Source: Zygnema cylindricum (taxonomy: Eukaryota > Streptophyta > Zygnematophyceae > Zygnematales > Zygnemataceae). Taken from it: 64,000 nucleotides of DNA. The stretch lies in the NCBI GenBank assembly GCA_037447655.1, contig JBBHKE010002205.1, positions 62,001 through 126,000 on the forward strand, in the 5' to 3' direction. Under the pieces are notes generated by a model. It was not told where the DNA came from and did not search any database. It was given only the letters and a program-made list of their open reading frames with translations. The translations under genes were made by a program, and so were the position numbers. Below, one piece after another: positions 52,560 through 63,482 of this stretch (position 1 is the stretch's first letter; each line of letters starts with the position of its first letter).

Positions 52560-52895
52560 GTGAACGGTGTTCACCCCACTCTTCCTCTCATAGACACCGC
52601 GGCCAAACCTGTGATCCTTGGATCCGGATTTGCGCTCAAGCTTGGTCTGATAGCAGATAAGCTTCAAGCGACCTCTACCCGCCTTCTAACTTCGACTGGG
52701 ACCACGGAGCTCGTCCTCGGAATCACAAAGGACCCGCTCATCTTTTGGTTTCAGACGGGAACCGAAAATAAGTGCGTTGAAATTGCCGTCAGAGCATTGG
52801 TCACTAAATGTGACGACTATGAGTGTTTGGTGGGCCAAGACATTATATTCCGAATTGGCAGTGGCATAGACATGCACGACCAAACATTTTCTTAG
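52560..52895 (+). pseudogene. Retropepsin-like protease with changed active site (Gypsy-2)
   Basis: Reads TLPLIDTAAKPVILGSGFAL, corresponding to a DTGA motif with Gly replaced by Ala. After about 75 residues, DYECLVGQDIIFRIGSGIDM corresponds to the family's second hydrophobic-(L/V)G motif. The Gly loss probably impairs activity. Confidence 0.6.
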
Positions 52896-53155
52896 TGACC
52901 GACACACTTTCCAGAGCGCAAAATCTGCCTCCCTCTCATTTCAGCTCGCCGACCTTTGCCCACTATGGCTCACTCGACTACGGCTCTTCCCGCATTTTTA
53001 GGAAACTCCATTAGGGAGGAAATTTTCCACTCTCTTACGACCGAAGAAATTATACGGAATAGTTCCACGTTACCCGAGCTCTAGTAAAACTGGGTTTTCT
53101 TATCAATTCTCACACATTTGACAGTATTTATAAGTCCACATTATCTATTCCATTA

Positions 53156-53707
53156 ATGCGTATCCCTCCTATACCTACAGTGGCAAACGATCCTTTGGGT
53201 TTCCTCCCAATCAGTAGGAAGCCAGTACAGCTTAGTCTTCATACAGACGGGGTCGTTATTTTAGATCTATTCGCTGGGATTGGAACTTCACTATTGTCAT
53301 GTTTACGGAATGGTCTCCTCAGCCGTCACTACTATGTAGTAGAAATTGATGCAATAGCTAGAAAAGAACAAGTGCACCACTTTAATCTCCTACACTCACA
53401 GTATCCACAGTTGTTTCCAAAGTTAGCCTTTCTACACATGCACACTACTCTTCCACAAGACATCCGCATCCTTAGTAATCATCATCTACAGGATGTCGAA
53501 CCAATATACCTTGTTTCAGAGGGTGGGAGTGTCAAGGCATGTCTCGGGCCGGCAAAGATCTTGATTTGGCGGATCCGCGTACCAATTTTTTTTTTTGAGC
53601 TTTTCAGGGTCTTTCATTTTCTTCAAACCATTGCCAAACCTGTCGGATACATTTTAGAGAACGTCTTCTCTTACTATTATCCTCGGCCAACAGTTCTGGC
53701 TGACTAT
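53156..53707 (+). pseudogene. DNMT3-like cytosine methyltransferase fragment (Gypsy-2)
   Basis: Motif I is ILDLFAGIGTSLLSCLRNG, close to consensus. Then come YYVVEIDAIARKEQ (motif II) and TLPQDIRILSNHHLQDVEPI. Around 53518-53595 the main frame loses sense, but another phase reads GWECQGMSRAG then DLADPRTNFFF. This is motif IV with PCQ changed to ECQ, followed by the DNMT3-style RTNFFFELFRVFHFLQ. The main phase resumes through an 11-T run at 53586-53596 and continues to GYILENVF (motif VI). The frame is then cut by the Copia D LTR, so motifs VIII-X are missing. It is therefore inactive. The T run could also be a sequencing problem. Confidence 0.8.
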
Positions 53708-54770
53708 TGAAACTTTGAGACCTCTATAAGTCCTCAGAATGGACATCTTCCAAGAAGCCTCTAGGATAACCCTGACCCCTTTGTGTTTTAGCAAAAAAAC
53801 TGCCACCCTGGCAAACAAAAACTCTGACCACCTTCACCCCTGTGAATGCAAGACTCCCCTGAGTTGATAGCAAAAGAATCTGTGAATTTGCTCCCTTGAG
53901 CAGTAAGTTATGGAGGGTCAATGTTGACCTTTTGTACAGAAGCTCTCAAGGAGAGAGTGTCCTATCTACTAATTTTTCTAAGTCATATCTCTCTCACAGA
54001 CTCTATCTACTGATGTACGGAGCCAATCATATTACATTTCTGTACACAAAAGTACAAGTGTCGGTGTACTTTATGTACGGAAACAGTACGACATGCCCTA
54101 ATTGTCCACACGTGGTATATACGGATTTGGTTCCTTAATCCTCGGAGATGCCGCGATCCAATGTTATTATGCCATCTGTCATCCGATGTGGCGATGACCA
54201 AAAACCGCCGAAATCCTCTTCCGCGATCTTGGCATTCATTCCGGCCGTCCGATTAAATGCACATTTAATCGTAGCCGTAATAAATACTTGCGCGGTATTC
54301 GTTTCGCTATTGAAACAAATGCGCGGTACATGTTTCTTGTCAGTACCTTGATTTGTAATTTTACATTCATGGATTTATGTATCCCGTAAACAGTTTCAGT
54401 TGAATGAATTATCCTACATGGTAATGTTTAACTAATTATCATTCCAAATAGCATGTATCACTAGTTTTAGACTTAACGGATAAGGCTACCAGTTACCGGC
54501 CTTACCGTTCGGCAAGTTCCAAGATCAAATCCTGGATGCAACATATATCCTTTTAGTAAATAAACCCCTAACGGTAAATAAACTAATATATTTCCCGTAA
54601 ACCTCTGGAGAGCCTAGGTAGCCATGGCTCTAGCTTCCTCTCCAATTTCTCAGTGACCGCGACAAGTTTGAGAGTGGGGGAGTGAAGTTAGAGATAGACT
54701 GCCTCGGTATCTTTCTATATTTCTATTTAGACCTAGAAAATACTTAAAAAACGGACCTTTAATTTCTACA
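53708..54770 (-). repeat. 3' LTR of Copia D
   Basis: Minus-strand TGTAGAAATTAAAGG ... CA. Polypurine complement (CTCCCTTTATTTTCTAG) follows. A tRNA-like block is at about 54466-54538. Confidence 0.9.
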
Positions 54771-54783
54771 CTCCCTTTATTTT

Positions 54784-55433
54784 CTAGTCAATCTTTAATT
54801 TCAGACCACACTTCTCCCTGCAGAAAATTAGCTTAAGGGAAGGCACAAGTTTGGTCATCATATCTGCTACCATCTCACTATCTAGTCGGTACACTAAACT
54901 GATTATTTTGTTTTCTACTTTCTCTCTAACAAAGCTGAGTCTAATGTCCATGTGTTTGGCTTTAAAATGGTGTTTAGGATTGGCAGAAATAGCGATTGCT
55001 GCCTGATTATCACAAAAAATTTTATGCACACCACTCTTAAGGTGACCAAGCTTACCAAGCAAAGACTAGACCCACATCAATTCTTTTACAGCAGAACAAG
55101 AGGCCATATACTCAGCCTCTATGGTGGACGGAGCAATAACTTTTTGATGTTTGCTACACAACAGCAAGCCCCATCACCCACATATAATACATATCCAGAA
55201 GTAGATCTCCTCATCGGAGCACCACCATAACTAACATCACTCTAAGTAGGGATGTCAGTATTCTCCCCACCCAAATGCAACCATGGATCCCTAGTTCCTA
55301 TCGAATTTTTAAGGACTCTCTTAGTTGCCTCCCAATCCCTCTTAGTGGGAGCATTTAGACTTCTACTCAGCACTCCTACAGCTGCAGCTAAATCCGGCCG
55401 GGTACAATTCATAAAATAAATTACACTTCCCAC
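54784..55433 (-). pseudogene. RNase H (Copia D)
   Basis: Blocks 54784-55062 (GKLGHLKSGVHKIFCDNQAA, NPKHHFKAKHMDIRLSFVRE) and 55242-55433 (SVIYFMNCTRPDLAAAVGVL, the RT/RNase H connection). Between them the STMEAEYMAS region is in another phase. CDNQ is kept. The end of the frame lies by the polypurine tract. Confidence 0.8.
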
Positions 55434-55442
55434 TACTTGCTT

Positions 55443-56296
55443 CTAAGGAATAGTCTGCATGAACTTCTGTTCTTCAGGAGATGATTCCTTGTCTAAGACT
55501 ATGACTCCTTCTTCCTCACTCCCCTCACTTCCCTTTTTCAACTCCATTGGAGTTGTACAACTATTAGCTTTATCCATCTGAAATTTTTCAATCATGTTCC
55601 TTATTGCTTTCTTTTGAGTCAATCTTATAAGCTTTCTTTTTCGGTCTCTTTCTACTTGAATTACCAAAATATATTTTGCTTCCCCCATATCTTTCATTTC
55701 AAATCTCCCCTTAAGATCGGTTTTCAGCTTATTAATTTTTTCCATTGATTTACTTAAAACAAGCAAATCATCAAATAAATTGCAATAAATATAAAACCTT
55801 CCTCATCTTCAAAAACATAGATTGAGTGATCAGAGCTGATCCGGATACATCCCAGACCGGTAAGAAATTCATCAAGCTTCTTATTCCACTATCGAGGCGC
55901 CTGTTTCAAACCATAGAGAGATTTAATCAGCAGGCATACTTTACTCTCCTCTCCTTCCTCGACAAATCCTTCGGGTTGTCGCATGAAGATCTCCTCTTCC
56001 AATTCTCCATGGAAGAAGGCTGTCTTGATGTCCATCTGGTGGACCTCCATGTCTTGCGCTACTGCCAGAATGAGAAGTATGCGGACGAAGGGAAATCCGA
56101 CGACTAGGGCAAATGTTTCCTCGTAGTCAATTCCCTCCTTTTGTGTAAATCCCTTTGCCACTAATTGGGCCTTGTAACGCTCAATCGTGTTATCTAGGTT
56201 CAATTTTAATTTGAAAACACACTTACAACCGATTCGTTTTCGGTTAGGTGGACAATCCACCAGCTCCCAAGTATCGGCTGCCATAATTGAGGCCAT
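55443..56296 (-). pseudogene. Reverse transcriptase (Copia D)
   Basis: The N-part (55889-56296) reads [73 protein letters not shown]. The C-part (55443-55766) begins LVLSKSMEKINKLKTDLKGR, with GEAKYILVIQVERDR. The YxDD box between them (about 55765-55785) falls at a frame change. The catalytic Asp in MDIK is kept. Confidence 0.82.
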
Positions 56297-56299
56297 CTC

Positions 56300-57659
56300 C
56301 TCATTGATGGCTGTCTTCCATCAGTTCTTTTCTGGACAAGTTATCGTCTCTCAATAAGTCTGAGGTTCATCTTGATGAGATGGTTTTGTTTCCTTGTTAT
56401 TAACCTGTTTTTCTTGCAATCTTTTGCTACTTTTCCTTCCCCCCTCAAAATTTGAGGCCAGATTAGATGGTTCTCGTGGATTCTTTCAAACAACCTCGAC
56501 TTCTCCCCTGTCCCTTGATTTCGAATCAATTTCCACCACGTCTTCCGCTTCGGGTAGAGTTGTCAATGGAGTTTCCACAGCTGAGTCCTTTTCGGTCTGA
56601 TTCGTACCCGCAAGAATGTCATCTTCTCTAAAACCTGGATAGTTAGAAAGCTCAAAGTCATCGGAATTTTCTGACTCAAATCTGATTTTTACTGACTTTG
56701 TATATTTGAAGGGATCCACAGACTTTCCTTCATCCATAACTACTACATGTTTTACTAAGATTATATCTTCCCTTTTTAGATCATAAACTCTATATCCTTT
56801 AACATCCTAATCATATCAAAACAAGTATCCCGGTTTTCCTTTAGGATCTAGCTTCCATTTAGACCGATCTGCATCTAGACTGAATACTTGACTGCCGAAA
56901 ACCTTTAAGTGAGATATGTCTGAATTCCGGCCTGTCCATCTCTCATAAGGTGTTTGATCTTTTATAGTTGAAGTAAGAACTCTATTTTTGAGGTAATTAG
57001 CAAAGTTCATTGCTTTTGCCCAAAACCTTTTTCCTATCTTTTTATCTGACAACATACTTCTAGCACTATCACTTAGTGTTCAATTTAACCTTTCAGCTAC
57101 CCCATTCTGTTCCGGGTTTTCTGGAACTGTCTTTTGGTGTTAGACTCTATCTTCCCTCAGAAAATCCTCAAACTGGTTAGAAGTATACTCTCCACCATTG
57201 TCACTCTTTACTCTCTTAATTGGAGTTTCATGGAGTTTTTCGCTCCATGCTTTATATTGTCTAAAAACAATCCTGAGTTTCTGACTTGTTTTTCAAAAAA
57301 TACACCCGGGAATACCGAGACCAATCATCAGTGATAGTCATCATAAATCTCTTCCCCCCGGTGAGGGCACTTTAGCGGGTCCCCAAATATCTGTGTCTAC
57401 TAGATCTAGAATTATTTTCTCCCTTATAGGTGGTTGTTCTGGGAAAGGGTAATCTGTGTGCTTTACCTTGAGCACATCCACTACAACCACTTATATTATC
57501 ACTCTGACTGAACTGAATCCCTTCCACCACTCCCATCTTTTTCATCTCTCTTAACTTATCTAGATTCACATGCCCAAGCCTCTTATGCCACATCATAATA
57601 TCATGAACACCACCATAATAAAGTTTTTTTGTTTCATTACTTAAAATCAGCCTGAGCAT
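56300..57659 (-). pseudogene. Integrase (Copia D)
   Basis: 57372-57659 gives the zinc-binding start: MMWHKRLGHVNLDKLREMKK and CSGCAQGKAHRLPFPR (HHCC). The DDE core (57060-57370) is broken into phases. 56816-57055 gives KRFWAKAMNFANYLKNRVLT, TPYERWTGRNSDISHLKVFG, and 56486-56737 an acidic Ser/Thr linker towards RT. Confidence 0.78.
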
Positions 57660-57779
57660 CCCTTGGCTACCTTTCTCAGCAATGAAATAGACCTCCTCCT
57701 CAAAATTAGCTGTAAAGACTCCTTCCCTAGTGCTACTGAAAAAATCCTTATCATCTAATACAGATGAAGAGATGAGGTT

Positions 57780-58030
57780 TTTGATCAGCTCCGGAATAAA
57801 AATACATCGAAGAATGTTACTATATATGTCTTTTCTTCTACTAGCACTTTCAGATCTACCGATCCTTCAAGAGTATTAGTGACTATCCTACCATCCTTGT
57901 ACTCTATCTATTTGGTGGGAATCTTTCTTATCTTAGTAAACAGGTGCTTATCCTTACACATATGGATGGAGGCACCTAAATCTATAATCCAGCCCGCTTC
58001 ACCTTTAAATCCACCGTAAGCACATTTCTG
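57780..58030 (-). pseudogene. Protease (Copia D), DSG changed to DLG
   Basis: The minus strand reads GWIIDLGASIHMCKDKHLFT (about 57945-58000). Copia proteases have DSGAS; here Ser is Leu, while the catalytic Asp stays. It follows the zinc knuckle after a one-base frame change at about 57985. Confidence 0.7.
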
Positions 58031-59102
58031 CCTTTGGGAATTTCGACCTCGTTTTTCGCCTCCAACTCCTCATCCAATAGGAGCTCATCGTCCTCGTCCT
58101 CGGATTCTGCCTCATGCACCTGTGTCACAAGGGCATTTTTCTTTCCTCTCGGGGTTCCACCGGTCTGCCCCTCCTTTAACCGAAGCTCGGTTAGCTTAGT
58201 GCACTCCGCCATATAGTGCCCCAGTTTCTTACAAAAATGACATAAACCTTTGGGAGCCTTTGGTCCGAACTCGTCAGTCTGATTTTTCTGCTCCCTCCCC
58301 CTACAGTTTCCGACCGATCTTCGAGAATCCTTGTTCCTCTAATCGGTCGCAGCTACCAAGGCTTGGCAACTCTTTCCTCCCCTTCGGATCTCAATCGTAT
58401 TCTCCCAAACGAGAATCATCCCTACCACTGAGTTCCATATCCACCTTGAGTCCGGCAAGTCCTGCACACGGTTCAATATGTTTTCGAACTCATCGGGTAA
58501 CTTCATCATTAAACAGTTAACCTTTTCTTTTTCACTAAAATCTTTTCCCGCACTCTCTAGCTTCATGAAGAGTGTAGCAAGCTCATTGCAAAAATCCAAC
58601 ATTTTCCCCCCTTTGTATACATATTCCTTAACTTTATGATCAGCCAACTGATGTTGCTGAATCGTACCACTTCGGTACATCTCTATGAGAGTCATCCACA
58701 GATCGGATGCCCTTTCTACCTGCACATGAGGACATGCAAGTCCTTGAGTAAAATTGCGTAGGATGAAGTGCTTTGCCGCCATATTGTTGAAGTCCAAGGT
58801 TTAAGTATCTTTCTCCTCGTTCTTCGGAATAGGTGACATGAATGCTGAACCAGTTGCTATTGGTGTGGTCGTCTCCTTCTCCGCTCTTTTGTCCACCACC
58901 TCTCCTTCCTTTGTCTCCTCCGTTGAAGATGGACCTGCTTTCTTTGTGACTGGAGGGATTCGAAGACTTGATGGACGCCCCAATCGTCCACTCACTATCC
59001 CCAAAAACTTTTTTTTCGCATAGAGCTCATATCATTATACTTTCTCAGTATATGAAGCCAGTTCCATTAAAGATTGGTACCCTAGAGGATGGGCCCATAA
59101 CG
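57982..59102 (-). pseudogene. Gag with zinc knuckle (Copia D)
   Basis: Likely starts at the ATG in the primer site (about 59096): MGPSSRVPIFNGTGFIY then a stop. 58801-59004 is a Thr/Glu/Lys-rich linker. 58339-58797 is the UBN2 fold (DFNNMAAKHFILRNFTQGLA, ASDLWMTLIEMYRSGTIQQH, MLDFCNELATLFMKLESAGK, MKLPDEFENILNRVQDLPDS). Then comes the knuckle CHFCKKLGHYMAEC (about 58205-58245) and an acidic tail (57982-58212). Confidence 0.8.
59089..59102 (-). promoter_or_regulatory. Half-tRNA primer-binding site of Copia D
   Basis: The minus strand reads CGTTATGGGCCCAT after the LTR. It matches the anticodon-arm complement with a first-base change. The gag ATG lies inside. Confidence 0.75.
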
Positions 59103-60166
59103 TGAAACTTTCAGACCTCCATAACTCCTCAGAATGGACAGCTTCCAAAAAAAATTTAGGATAACCCTGACCCCTTTGTGTTTTAGAAAGAACAACTGCC
59201 ACCCTGGTAGACAAAAACTCTGACCACCTTCACCTTTGTGAAGGCAAGACTCCCGTGAGTTGATAGCAAAAAGAATCACTGACTTTGCTTCCTTGAGCAT
59301 CAAGTTATGGAGGGTCAAAATTGACCTTTTGTACAGAAGCTCTCTGGGAGAGAGGGTCCTATCTACTAATTTTTCTAAGTCCTATCTCTCTCACAGACTC
59401 TATTTACTGATGTACGGAGCGAATCATAGTACACTTCCGTACACAAAAGTACAGCTGCCGGTGTTCTTTATGTACGGACACTGTACGACATGCCCTTAAT
59501 GTCGACACGTTGTGTATACAGATTTGCTCCCTTAATCCTCAGCGATGTCGCGATCCAATGTTATTCTGCCACGTGTTATTCGATGTGGCGATGACCAAAA
59601 ACCGTCGCAATCCTTTTTCCGCAATCTCGGCATTCATTCTGGCCGTCCGATTAAATGCACATTTAATCGTAGCAGTAATAAATACCTGCGCAGTATTCGT
59701 TTCACTATTGAAACAAATGCGCGGTACATGTTTCTTGTCTGTACCTTGATTCGTACTTTTACATTCCTGGATTAATGTATCCCATAAACAGTTTCAGTTA
59801 AATGAATTATCTTACGTGGTAATGTTTAACTAAATATCAAACCAAATAGTATGTATCACTAGTTCTAGACTTAACGGATAAGGCTACCGGTTACCGGCCT
59901 TACCTTCCTGTAGGTACCAGGATCAAATCCTGGATGCAACATGTATCTTTTAGTAAATAAACCCATAACGGTAAATAATCTAATATATTTCCCGTAAACC
60001 TGTAGAGAGCCTAGGTAGCCTTGGCTCTAGCTTCCTCTCCAATTTCTCAGTGACTGCGACAAGTTTGAGAGTGAGAGAGAGAAGTTAGAGATAGACTGCC
60101 TTGGTATCTTTCTATATTTCTATTTAGACCTAGAAAACACTTAAAAACGTCCCATTAATTTTTACA
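59103..60166 (-). repeat. 5' LTR of Copia D
   Basis: Homologous over its whole length to 53708-54770 and to the solo LTR at 49175-50231. Confidence 0.9.
59864..59934 (+). other. tRNA-like block in Copia D 5' LTR (antisense to element)
   Basis: GACTTAACGGATAAGGC resembles the A box/D-arm of plant tRNA-Arg-like genes. TAGGTACCAGGATCAAATCC then CTGG resembles a T-arm (stem CCAGG/CCTGG, 7-base loop). The T-arm part differs from the plant initiator tRNA-Met T-arm at only three of 22 positions as I recall that tRNA. Confidence 0.55.
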
Positions 60167-60539
60167 GAGGATGTCAAAGGATATAGAGTCTATAACTAAG
60201 CAAAACAAGATATTATTCTGGTCAAACACCTAGTTGTCATGGATGAAGGGAAGTCATTTGACCTTTTCAATTATACCAAAAAGATAAAAATCCGTTTTGA
60301 GTCTGAAAGCGAGAAGAGTCATGTCTTTCCCGAAAAAAACATGATTGAAACAGTGATTGCAGATTCAGGGGAGATCATATGGACTTCCAGGAGATAGAAG
60401 AGAAGGAACTGGAACCAGCTTCCATGAATAGGGGAGCAGATGAGACAAAAAGGAGAGACCCGAGACTTCCTTCCATTTCAGCTTCAGAGTTTGAGGGAGG
60501 GAGAAGGAGTAGCAAAAGGATATAAGAGAAACACGCTTC

Positions 60540-61236
60540 TTATAAGGTAATCAAGCTATCTCATCCTGATGAGCCTCAGTCATACTTGGAGGCAGTAAAC
60601 ATCACAGAAAAATACAAATGGATTAGAGCCATAAACAATGAGATAGCTTCCATCATGGAAGCACATACTTGGGAACTAGTGGATTATCCCTCAGAAAAAA
60701 AAACCTATTGGTTGTAAATGGGTATTTAAACTAAAACTGAACCCAAATAATACCATTGAAAGGTATAAAGCTCGTTTGGTAGCAAAGGGGTTCACCGTAA
60801 AAGAGGGGATTGACTATGAAGAGACGTTGGCTCTAGTTGTTCGGTTCCCATCAATAAGGATTCTCCTCAGTCTAGCAGCAGCGGAAGACATAAAAATTCA
60901 TCAGATGGATATTAAGACATCATTTCTCAATGGTGAGTTAGAGGAATAAATCTTCATGCGGCAACCAGAGGGATTCGTGGAGAATGGGGAAAAGAGCAAA
61001 GTCTGCAGGCTCATAAAGTCCTTATATGGGCTTAAGCAGGCTCCCCGACAGTGGAATAAGAAACTAGATGAGTTTCTCACCGGTCTATGATATATCCGAA
61101 TTAGCTCTAACCATTATATTTATAGGTTTGAAAATGACAATGGTGTGATTTTCATTGCAATTTATGTGGATGATCTGTTGGTGTTAAGTAAGTCTTTGAA
61201 AAAGATCAATAAGTTAAAGATCTTAGAAGCAGATTT
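60540..61236 (+). pseudogene. Reverse transcriptase, N-terminal and palm (Copia E)
   Basis: Reads KWIRAINNEIASIMEAHTWE, LVDYPSEKK, then after a slip in an A run (about 60690-60698) GCKWVFKLKLNPNNTIERYK, RLVAKGFTVKEGIDYEETLA, HQMDIKTSFLNGELEE, a TAA stop (60947-60949), [40 protein letters not shown], a TGA stop (61088-61090) and an intact YVDD (61163-61174). Confidence 0.85.
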
Positions 61237-61239
61237 GAT

Positions 61240-62157
61240 ATGAAAGATTTAGGGGAGGCAAGGTATATTTTGGGAATCCAAATGGAGAGAGATAGGGGGA
61301 AAAGGGTTATCAGACTTACTCAAAAGGAAACAATAGGTAATATGCTTGAGAAGTTCCAGATGGAAAAGGCAAACAGTTGTACCACTCCTATGGACTTGAA
61401 CAAAAGAAGTGATGGGAAAGTAAAGGAGGAGTGATAATCTTATATGATGAGATGAGTCCAGACGAGAGAGAGTTTATGAAGTCTATTCGTTATAAACAGG
61501 TCGTAGGAAGTTTGATCTACTTTATGAACTGTACAAGGCCAGATATAGCGGTAGCAGTAGGAGTCCTCAGTCGGAGTCTTAACGATCTTAGGAAGAGAGA
61601 TTGGGAGGCAGCCAAGAGAGTCATGGGATATCTAGTAGGAACTAGCGAGTTATGGTTGCATTGGGGAGGGGAGCACACTAATATCACTACTTGGAGTGAT
61701 GCCAATTATTGGGATGCACCTATGAGAAGATGCACTTCTGGGTATGTTTTGTATGTGGGGGAAGGTGCTTGCTGTTGGAGCAGTAAGCAACAAAAGGTGG
61801 TTGCTCAGTCTACTATGGAGGTTGAGTATATGTCCTCTTATTCTATTGTGAAAGAATTGATGTGGGTCATGTCGTTGTTGCAAAAATTAGGGTATATGAA
61901 GGAGGGAGTACATGAAGTTTTCCGTGATAATCAGGCTGCCATTGCTATTGCAGCCAATCCAAAACATCATTTCAAGGCTAAGCATATGGACATAAGATTG
62001 AGCTTCGTGAGGAAAAGGTTGAAAATAAAATTGTAAATCTTGTGTATAAATCCGATGAAGAAATGGTGGCTGACATGATGACAAAATCTGTGGCCTCCCC
62101 CAAGTTAAAATATTGTAGGGAAAAATGTGGATTAAAAGAAAAGATAAAATTAGACTA
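61240..62157 (+). pseudogene. Reverse transcriptase C-terminus and RNase H (Copia E)
   Basis: 61240-61434 reads MKDLGEARYILGIQMERDRG. 61431-62036 reads RYKQVVGSLIYFMNCTRPDI, GYLVGTSELWLHWGGEHTNI, TWSDANYWDAPMRRCTSGYV, CCWSSKQQKVVAQSTMEVEY, FRDNQAAIAIAANPKHHFKA. A one-base shift at about 62015 leads into NLVYKSDEEMVADMMTKSVA to the stop at 62157. The catalytic acids are present, though CDNQ is RDNQ. Confidence 0.85.
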
Positions 62158-62171
62158 GAAAATAAGGGGAG
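62156..62171 (+). promoter_or_regulatory. Polypurine tract of Copia E
   Basis: AGAAAATAAGGGGAG directly before the 3' LTR TGTTGAAAT. The same tract precedes the LTRs of B1, B2, D and F on the minus strand. Confidence 0.85.
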
Positions 62172-63175
62172 TGTTGAAATAACTAGTTTTTGGGTATTTT
62201 TTAGGTCTAAATAGATTAGCGTCAAAAAGATAAGAAAAATACAAACAACCTACCTCCATCGCTTCTCTCTTGCCCCCATACTTGTTGTAGTCATTGAAGG
62301 AGAGAGAGAGTGATGGAGCCATGGCTGCCTCATCTCCATAGGCAGGACTAAAGAGTGACTTAAGTCACTCTCAACAAAATGATGAGTCTGGTAAGACTCG
62401 AACCTCTGACCGGCAGAGCGCGGCGTAGCCGTTAGCTCTAACCAGTCTGTTGTAGAAGTTCGTTAGGATATATAGGGTTTGATATATATATTTAAACTTG
62501 TGTACGGTCCTGAAACCAATTAACAAGAATATAAACGAAAAAACATAGAATTAGTTAAAGTTTAGTGCGGACGTAACTTCGCACGAAACAAATGAATCGG
62601 ACATTTGTTTCGACGGCTAAAATTAAATGTCACATTTAATCCTACGGCATACATTGCTGCCGAGATCCCAGAATGGTCACCTTGGCTTTTATGGACATGG
62701 CATGACTTGGCGCCACGTGGAGGGATAACATTTGGTCGTAGGAATTCCGGGGAGCGTACGGACGAGTGAAAGGTTGGCACGCGTCCACTCAGCGGCCTTG
62801 TCGTTCACAGGCCGTACAGAAATGACATCAGCTGTAGTACCATTTTGTACTTTACAATTATTTGATTGGGTCGTACATTAGTAGATAGGGGTTATGAGAG
62901 GGAAGTAGGACTTAGCATTTTTTTAGACAGTCACCTCTCCCTTGGGAGATTTTGTATACATTGGCATCTTTGCCACCTCATAACTTACCAGTTGGTTGGC
63001 CGTTTTCAGTGATTTTTTTTGCTACGGACTCTGGGGAGTCCATGCTACACAGTGGTTTAGTTAGACTGTCACTTTGTCGTCTTTGTTAGCACTGGTTGTG
63101 GCTTGAAGTGGGTTAGTTAAAAGCTATATACAAGCTTTTTGGATTTTGTAGTCCAATGGAGGACACAGAATTGCA
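62172..63175 (+). repeat. 3' LTR of Copia E
   Basis: TGTTGAAATAACTAG ... GGACACAGAATTGCA, 1004 bp. Close match to the solo LTR at 10736-11720. A tRNA-like block is at about 62390-62462 on the minus strand: GACTGGTTAGAGC and AGAGGTTCGAGTC, the latter a near-perfect B box. Confidence 0.9.
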
Positions 63176-63482
63176 CTCACTTACCTCACTGAATGTGGGA
63201 TTTTACAATCTGGTTTAAAGAGTTGTACAAGCGTACTATAAATATATATATACTTGCCTATTATATGATTGTACGAATTGTACTCTAATGTTTTACAGCA
63301 CTTTCCCATGTGTTAAGTTACAGTTATTTAATGTCGTTTTCCTCCATAATTTAGGAAAAAAGTGAATATTTGCAGCTAGACGAAAAAATCGAAATTACCA
63401 CTATACAAGTTGCTTTACCTTAAAATTTTATATGTACTGGAGTTTGTCGTCTACCGTGTTTCGACCCACTTTCTCGTCCTTC
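63176..63482. other. AT-rich spacer
   Basis: No gene recognised. Confidence 0.5.

Larger units (their letters stand above)
50571..53707 (+). mobile_element. Second Gypsy-type element with DNA methyltransferase (Gypsy-2), truncated
   Basis: Plus-strand order: N-terminal frame, capsid-like gag, two zinc knuckles, coiled linker, protease, DNMT3-like methyltransferase. It is cut at 53708 by the LTR of Copia D, inside the methyltransferase. Domain order equals that of Gypsy-1, but the proteins are clearly divergent, so these are not recent copies of one another. No RT or integrase is present in what remains. Confidence 0.75.
53708..60166 (-). mobile_element. Copia D, full-length but decayed
   Basis: LTRs 53708-54770 and 59103-60166 (about 1063 bp each), internal 54771-59102. 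Minus-strand order: gag, protease, integrase, RT, RNase H. Flanks ACTAT (left) and GAGGA (right) do not match, so this copy has recombined or lost one flank. The left flank is Gypsy-2, the right flank Copia E. Confidence 0.88.
60167..63175 (+). mobile_element. Copia E, 5'-truncated, with 3' LTR
   Basis: Starts abruptly in the integrase C-terminus (EDVKGYRVYN) against the Copia D LTR. It continues with linker, reverse transcriptase, RNase H, polypurine tract and a complete 3' LTR (62172-63175). Its coding part is close to Copia D, but its LTR belongs to the other family (shared with the solo LTR at 10736). Confidence 0.88.

Noticed and set aside
62390-62462. Functional tRNA gene
   Set aside because: A- and B-box-like words are present but I could not draw a full acceptor stem or clean cloverleaf; treated as tRNA-like.
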